DNA of 64,000 bases from Spartinivicinus ruber (GTDB lineage Bacteria; Pseudomonadota; Gammaproteobacteria; Pseudomonadales; Zooshikellaceae). The stretch is taken from positions 4,866,354 to 4,930,353 of the forward strand of contig NZ_CP048878.1 of the NCBI RefSeq assembly GCF_011009015.1, in the 5' to 3' direction. The translations under genes and the position numbers were made by a program. The notes beneath the pieces were generated by a model, which worked only from the letters and a program-made list of their open reading frames with translations, was not told the origin of the DNA and did no database searches. Shown here piece by piece: positions 59,988 to 64,000 of the stretch (positions are counted from its first letter, which is position 1; every line of letters begins with the position of its first letter).

Positions 59988-60911
59988 TTATGGAAGCTCG
60001 TCGGCAGGCTCTTGCTCCACCTCTGGCGGCATTAAGTCTTCGCGACTAATCTTCATCAGCAGCAGTATATTAGCTGCCACATAAATTGATGAATAAGTAC
60101 CAACACCAACACCAATAATTAAAGCTAACGCAAAGTTATGAATTAATTCACCACCATAAATAAATAATGCCACTAACACTAACAACGTAGTAAGCGAAGT
60201 AACCAAGGTTCTGCCTAATGTTTGAGTAAGGGAGGCATTTATCACTTCGATTGGCGTTGCTTTCCTTAATTTTCTAAAGTTTTCACGAATACGGTCAGCA
60301 ACAACAATGGTGTCATTCAGTGAATAACCAATAACAGCTAGTAGTGCAGCCAACACGGTTAGGTCAAAGCTCAAATTAAAAACAGAAAAAACACCAAGTG
60401 TAATAATGACATCATGGGCCAATGCTAGTACAGCCCCCAGCGCAAACTTAAACTGGAAACGAGCAGCGATATAAAGCATCACCACTCCAAGCGCTAGCAA
60501 CATACCCAGTCCACCATCCTCTCGTAGCTCTTCACCCACTTGAGGACCAACAAACTCTGAACGCCTTAACTCAATTTCTCCGTCATAAGATGATTTGAGT
60601 ATTGCAGCCACATCATTCCCCAGTGATGGTTTATCACCTGCAATACGTACCAACACATCCTTATCTGAGCCAAAATCTTGCACTACCGCATCAGGGTAGC
60701 CAGCAGACTGTAACTCTTTACGAATATTTTCCAAGTCGGCAGTTTTATCATAGCCAAGCTCAATTAAAGTTCCTCCTGTAAAATCCAAACCAAATTGCAG
60801 TTGGCTGGAAAAGAGCGAAATAATCGAGCCTAACACGAGGGCGATAGAGAGCGCAGCAGCGACTACCCGCCCGCCCATAAAATTCAACACTTTTTCGTTG
60901 TTGTCATTCAT
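59988..60911 (-). CDS. secF: Protein translocase subunit SecF
   Basis: Inner-membrane partner of SecD, which uses the proton motive force to pull preproteins through SecYEG. 307 residues with six membrane segments and one periplasmic loop: first helix about 13-34, FGLDFTGGTLIELGYDK after it, then DVIITLGVFSVFNLSFDLTV, LLAVIGYSLNDTIVVADRIREN, and SLTQTLGRTLVTSLTTLLV. Follows secD by 36 bp. Confidence 0.97.
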   Translation of the reverse strand: MNDNNEKVLNFMGGRVVAAALSIALVLGSIISLFSSQLQFGLDFTGGTLIELGYDKTADLENIRKELQSAGYPDAVVQDFGSDKDVLVRIAGDKPSLGNDVAAILKSSYDGEIELRRSEFVGPQVGEELREDGGLGMLLALGVVMLYIAARFQFKFALGAVLALAHDVIITLGVFSVFNLSFDLTVLAALLAVIGYSLNDTIVVADRIRENFRKLRKATPIEVINASLTQTLGRTLVTSLTTLLVLVALFIYGGELIHNFALALIIGVGVGTYSSIYVAANILLLMKISREDLMPPEVEQEPADELP

Positions 60912-60947
60912 CCTTTTGCCTTTAATCTGCTATCAAAACTAAGAAAG

Positions 60948-62810
60948 TTATATCCACAGCTTTTTCAGTTGACGACCACCATGGGTCAAATTAACCAATC
61001 CACGCGTCACTACGATGGCAGTAAAAATTGAAGTCACAATACCGATAGATAAAGTGACAGCAAAACCTCGTACTGGGCCAGTGCCCACTCCATAAAGAAT
61101 AATAGCGACTAACAAGGTGGTAATATTTGCATCCAGAATTGTCACAAAGGCACGGTCATAACCTTCATGAATAGCATGCTGCAAGGGCAATCCACGCTTC
61201 ATTTCTTCTTTAATTCTGGAGAAAATTAACACATTCGCATCCACCGCCATCCCCACAGTCAATACAATCCCTGCTATACCTGGCAAAGTCAGAGTAGCTG
61301 ATAAGATAGACATAAAGGCGATTAACAGAACCAGGTTTAACCCCAAAGCAATATTGGCAAATAAACCAAATACTTTGTAATAAACCAGCATAAATAACAG
61401 CACCAAAATAAAGCCTACCACCACAGACTTAAAGCCCAGCTCAATATTTTCTTTACCCAAGCTTGGACCAACAGTACGTTCCTCAACAAAGTACATTGGC
61501 GCAGCAAAAGCACCCGCTCTTAGTAGCAGAGCCAACTCTTTGGACTCTGCAACAGAGTCCAAACCAGTGATTCTAAATTGAGTACCCAGCGCGGATTGAA
61601 TAGTGGCTAAGCTAATAACCTTTCTTTCTTCTTTAAACCTTGTTTCTTTGACAATGGTGGTTTTACCATCAACCACTTGCTCAACTTCTTTGGTATAAGG
61701 CCGCTCTTCAATAAAAATAACTGCCATGCGACGACCAACATTAGTACGAGTCGACTTATTCATCAGCTGACCACCACCTCCGCTCAAGGTGATATTAACT
61801 TGAGGGCGGCCATTTTCATCAAAGCTATCACGAGCATCAGCAACCTGATCTCCCGTCACAATAATTTTCTTTTCTAACTTAGCCTGGCTGCCCTCTTTGC
61901 GATCAACAATTTCATATTGACCTGCTTTGGCATCAAGAGGGGCTTCTAAACGAAACTCCAGGTTAGCGGTTTTACCAATGATTTTTTTAGCTTCCGCAGT
62001 ATCTTGCACACCTGGCAGCTCAACAACTATTCGATTACGGCCTTGTCGTTGTACCAGTGGTTCTGAAACCCCTAGCTCATTAACCCGATTTCGCAGTGAA
62101 GTCAGGTTCTGCTTAATAGCGTAATCCTCAATATCTTTTACTTTTAGCTCAGAAAACTGATAGCTCACCCAATAAACAGCGCCATCTTCACCAGCATTCA
62201 CTTGAAGATCCGTATACTTACCACGAATCATACTGATCGCCTTATCACGGTTGCCTTCATTTTTGAAATTCAACACCCAGCGAGTATTGGTAGAATGGTT
62301 TGCAACCTTATAGCGTACACTTTGTTTACCAAGCTCTGAGCGAACTTCGTTGTGAATACCTTTTAACCGAGTAGCAATAGCTTTACCCATATCCACTTCC
62401 AATAAAAAGTGAACGCCCCCACTCAAATCCAAGCCCAGTTTCATTGGGCCTGCCCCCATCGACCGCAGCCAATCAGGTGTCGTTGCTGCTAGGTTGAGGG
62501 CAACAATATATTCATCCCCTAGCCAATCTTTAATAATTGACTTAGCCTTCAACTGATCTTCAAAGCTAGTTAGCCTGAGTAACCCCCCACCTTTACTAGT
62601 CACTTCAAATGCTTTTATCTCAATATTTTGCTTCTGTAAGCGCTCTTTGGCTTGCTGAAGGGTTGACTCAGAAATTGGATTTACAGACCGATCATGGGAG
62701 ATTTGAATGGCTGGATCATCTTGATACAAATTGGGCAATGCATAAATTACCCCTATCGAGACAATAAAAATGATGAGGAAATACTTCCAAATTGGATACT
62801 TATTGAGCAT
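60948..62810 (-). CDS. secD: Protein translocase subunit SecD
   Basis: Works with SecF in proton-driven preprotein translocation. 620 residues (E. coli 615): first membrane helix (about 8-25), the motif MKLGLDLSGGVHFLLEVDM, a large periplasmic P1 domain (about 150-445) and five C-terminal helices with VGMAVDANVLIFSRIKEEM and AFVTILDANITTLLVAIIL. Gene order tgt-yajC-secD-secF is the conserved one. Preceded by yajC with a 155-bp gap. Confidence 0.97.
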   Translation of the reverse strand: MLNKYPIWKYFLIIFIVSIGVIYALPNLYQDDPAIQISHDRSVNPISESTLQQAKERLQKQNIEIKAFEVTSKGGGLLRLTSFEDQLKAKSIIKDWLGDEYIVALNLAATTPDWLRSMGAGPMKLGLDLSGGVHFLLEVDMGKAIATRLKGIHNEVRSELGKQSVRYKVANHSTNTRWVLNFKNEGNRDKAISMIRGKYTDLQVNAGEDGAVYWVSYQFSELKVKDIEDYAIKQNLTSLRNRVNELGVSEPLVQRQGRNRIVVELPGVQDTAEAKKIIGKTANLEFRLEAPLDAKAGQYEIVDRKEGSQAKLEKKIIVTGDQVADARDSFDENGRPQVNITLSGGGGQLMNKSTRTNVGRRMAVIFIEERPYTKEVEQVVDGKTTIVKETRFKEERKVISLATIQSALGTQFRITGLDSVAESKELALLLRAGAFAAPMYFVEERTVGPSLGKENIELGFKSVVVGFILVLLFMLVYYKVFGLFANIALGLNLVLLIAFMSILSATLTLPGIAGIVLTVGMAVDANVLIFSRIKEEMKRGLPLQHAIHEGYDRAFVTILDANITTLLVAIILYGVGTGPVRGFAVTLSIGIVTSIFTAIVVTRGLVNLTHGGRQLKKLWI

Positions 62811-62965
62811 GGTTCTGCCCTATATTCCTTCTTGTTTCAACAGAACCCGGCAAGCCAGTGCTTGCCTGACGGGTCAGTGGTTGGCGGGTTAATCAACTAA
62901 CAAAGGCTATTAAAAAAAGCTTTTTCTCTAGCTGAACCGTTAGTGATGATTAAGTCGCTAGATTA

Positions 62966-63295
62966 TTAAATCGCTTTGATAGTACCTTTTGGTAATACTG
63001 CAGATATGGCCTGCTTCTGAAAATTCAACTCCACATTGTTAGAAACCTGCAATGTGACAAATTGTTCAGAGACCTTTGTGACTTTACCTACAATCCCACC
63101 ATTAGTAACAACCTCATCGCCCTTGTTAAGGTTTTCAACCAGCTGCTGATGATCTTTCATTCGCTTTTTCTGTGGGCGAATTAACAGGAAATAAAATACT
63201 GCAACCATTAGCACCAACATGCCAATTTGAATCATCCCACCACCTTGTGGTGCAGCAGCTGGAGCGGCAAAAGCTTCGTTAATAAATAAACTCAT
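62966..63295 (-). CDS. yajC: Sec translocon accessory protein YajC
   Basis: Small membrane protein of the SecDF-YajC complex. 109 residues: a 20-residue N-terminal Ala-rich part, one helix (about 21-39, MIQIGMLVLMVAVFYFLLI), then RPQKKRMKDHQQLVENLNKGDEVVTNGG in pieces, which is the family signature. Between tgt and secD. Confidence 0.96.
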   Translation of the reverse strand: MSLFINEAFAAPAAAPQGGGMIQIGMLVLMVAVFYFLLIRPQKKRMKDHQQLVENLNKGDEVVTNGGIVGKVTKVSEQFVTLQVSNNVELNFQKQAISAVLPKGTIKAI

Positions 63296-63339
63296 TGTTG
63301 TATTACTCCGTTGTTAATATAAATCAGTATTTGTATGCA

Positions 63340-64000
<661 letters not shown>

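Overview
The window is a dense, mostly housekeeping stretch of a gammaproteobacterial chromosome with moderate to low G+C (about 45% by eye). Gene order is of the Pseudomonas/Oceanospirillales kind: xerD-dsbC-hom-thrC-recJ-prfB-lysS; rpsP-rimM-trmD-rplS beside ffh, with a CcsA-like gene and a CorC-like gene divergent from ffh; guaB-guaA divergent from xseA; suhB divergent from trmJ-cysE-iscR-isc; and tgt-yajC-secD-secF. A marine genus such as Zooshikella or Spartinivicinus is a reasonable but unproven guess. I saw no rRNA, tRNA, insertion sequence, prophage or CRISPR array.

Layout. 1-1150: a truncated membrane-anchored ORF and a TetR regulator. 1500-11220: a minus-strand run from xerD to lysS, in which prfB carries the classical +1 programmed frameshift. 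11350-14710: an accessory plus-strand island with an alpha/beta hydrolase, then a CYTH-like/CHAD protein overlapping by 4 bp a stand-alone ParA-type ATPase. 14740-15550: an exported protein with two CBM21-like modules. 15780-19400: the ribosomal rplS-trmD-rimM-rpsP operon and ffh. 19700-24300: CcsA-like, CorC-like, two Nudix hydrolases, a DUF3135-type protein and a YqfO/NIF3-like protein. 24390-30600: purL, mltF, tadA. 30680-36420: HDOD protein, fumC, folM, an NhaC-type antiporter, Dps. 36600-41240: guaA, guaB, xseA. 41320-50520: der, bamB, yfgM, hisS, ispG, rodZ, pilW, rlmN. 50560-58900: ndk, the full isc operon (iscX, fdx, hscA, hscB, iscA, iscU, iscS, iscR), cysE, trmJ. 59110-64000: suhB, secF, secD, yajC and the 3' part of tgt.

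How the parts work together. The isc genes form a complete Fe-S assembly line headed by the IscR sensor, and two adjacent 25-bp IscR type 1-like sites overlie the likely iscR promoter. Fe-S clients close by are IspG, RlmN and ferredoxin. RodZ, PilW, BamB and MltF serve the envelope; SecD, SecF, YajC, YfgM and Ffh serve protein export. PurL, GuaB, GuaA and FolM belong to purine and pterin metabolism.

The best candidate for an undescribed system is the CHAD-ParA operon (12354-14671). CHAD domains bind polyphosphate, and orphan ParA/MinD-type ATPases position intracellular cargo, so the pair may place or segregate polyphosphate granules. This is inference from domains and gene overlap. Other points: an 11-bp poly-G tract inside purL and 7-bp G tracts in four more essential genes, two unexplained ~75-bp intergenic elements bounded by inverted repeats, and many perfect-stem intrinsic terminators.
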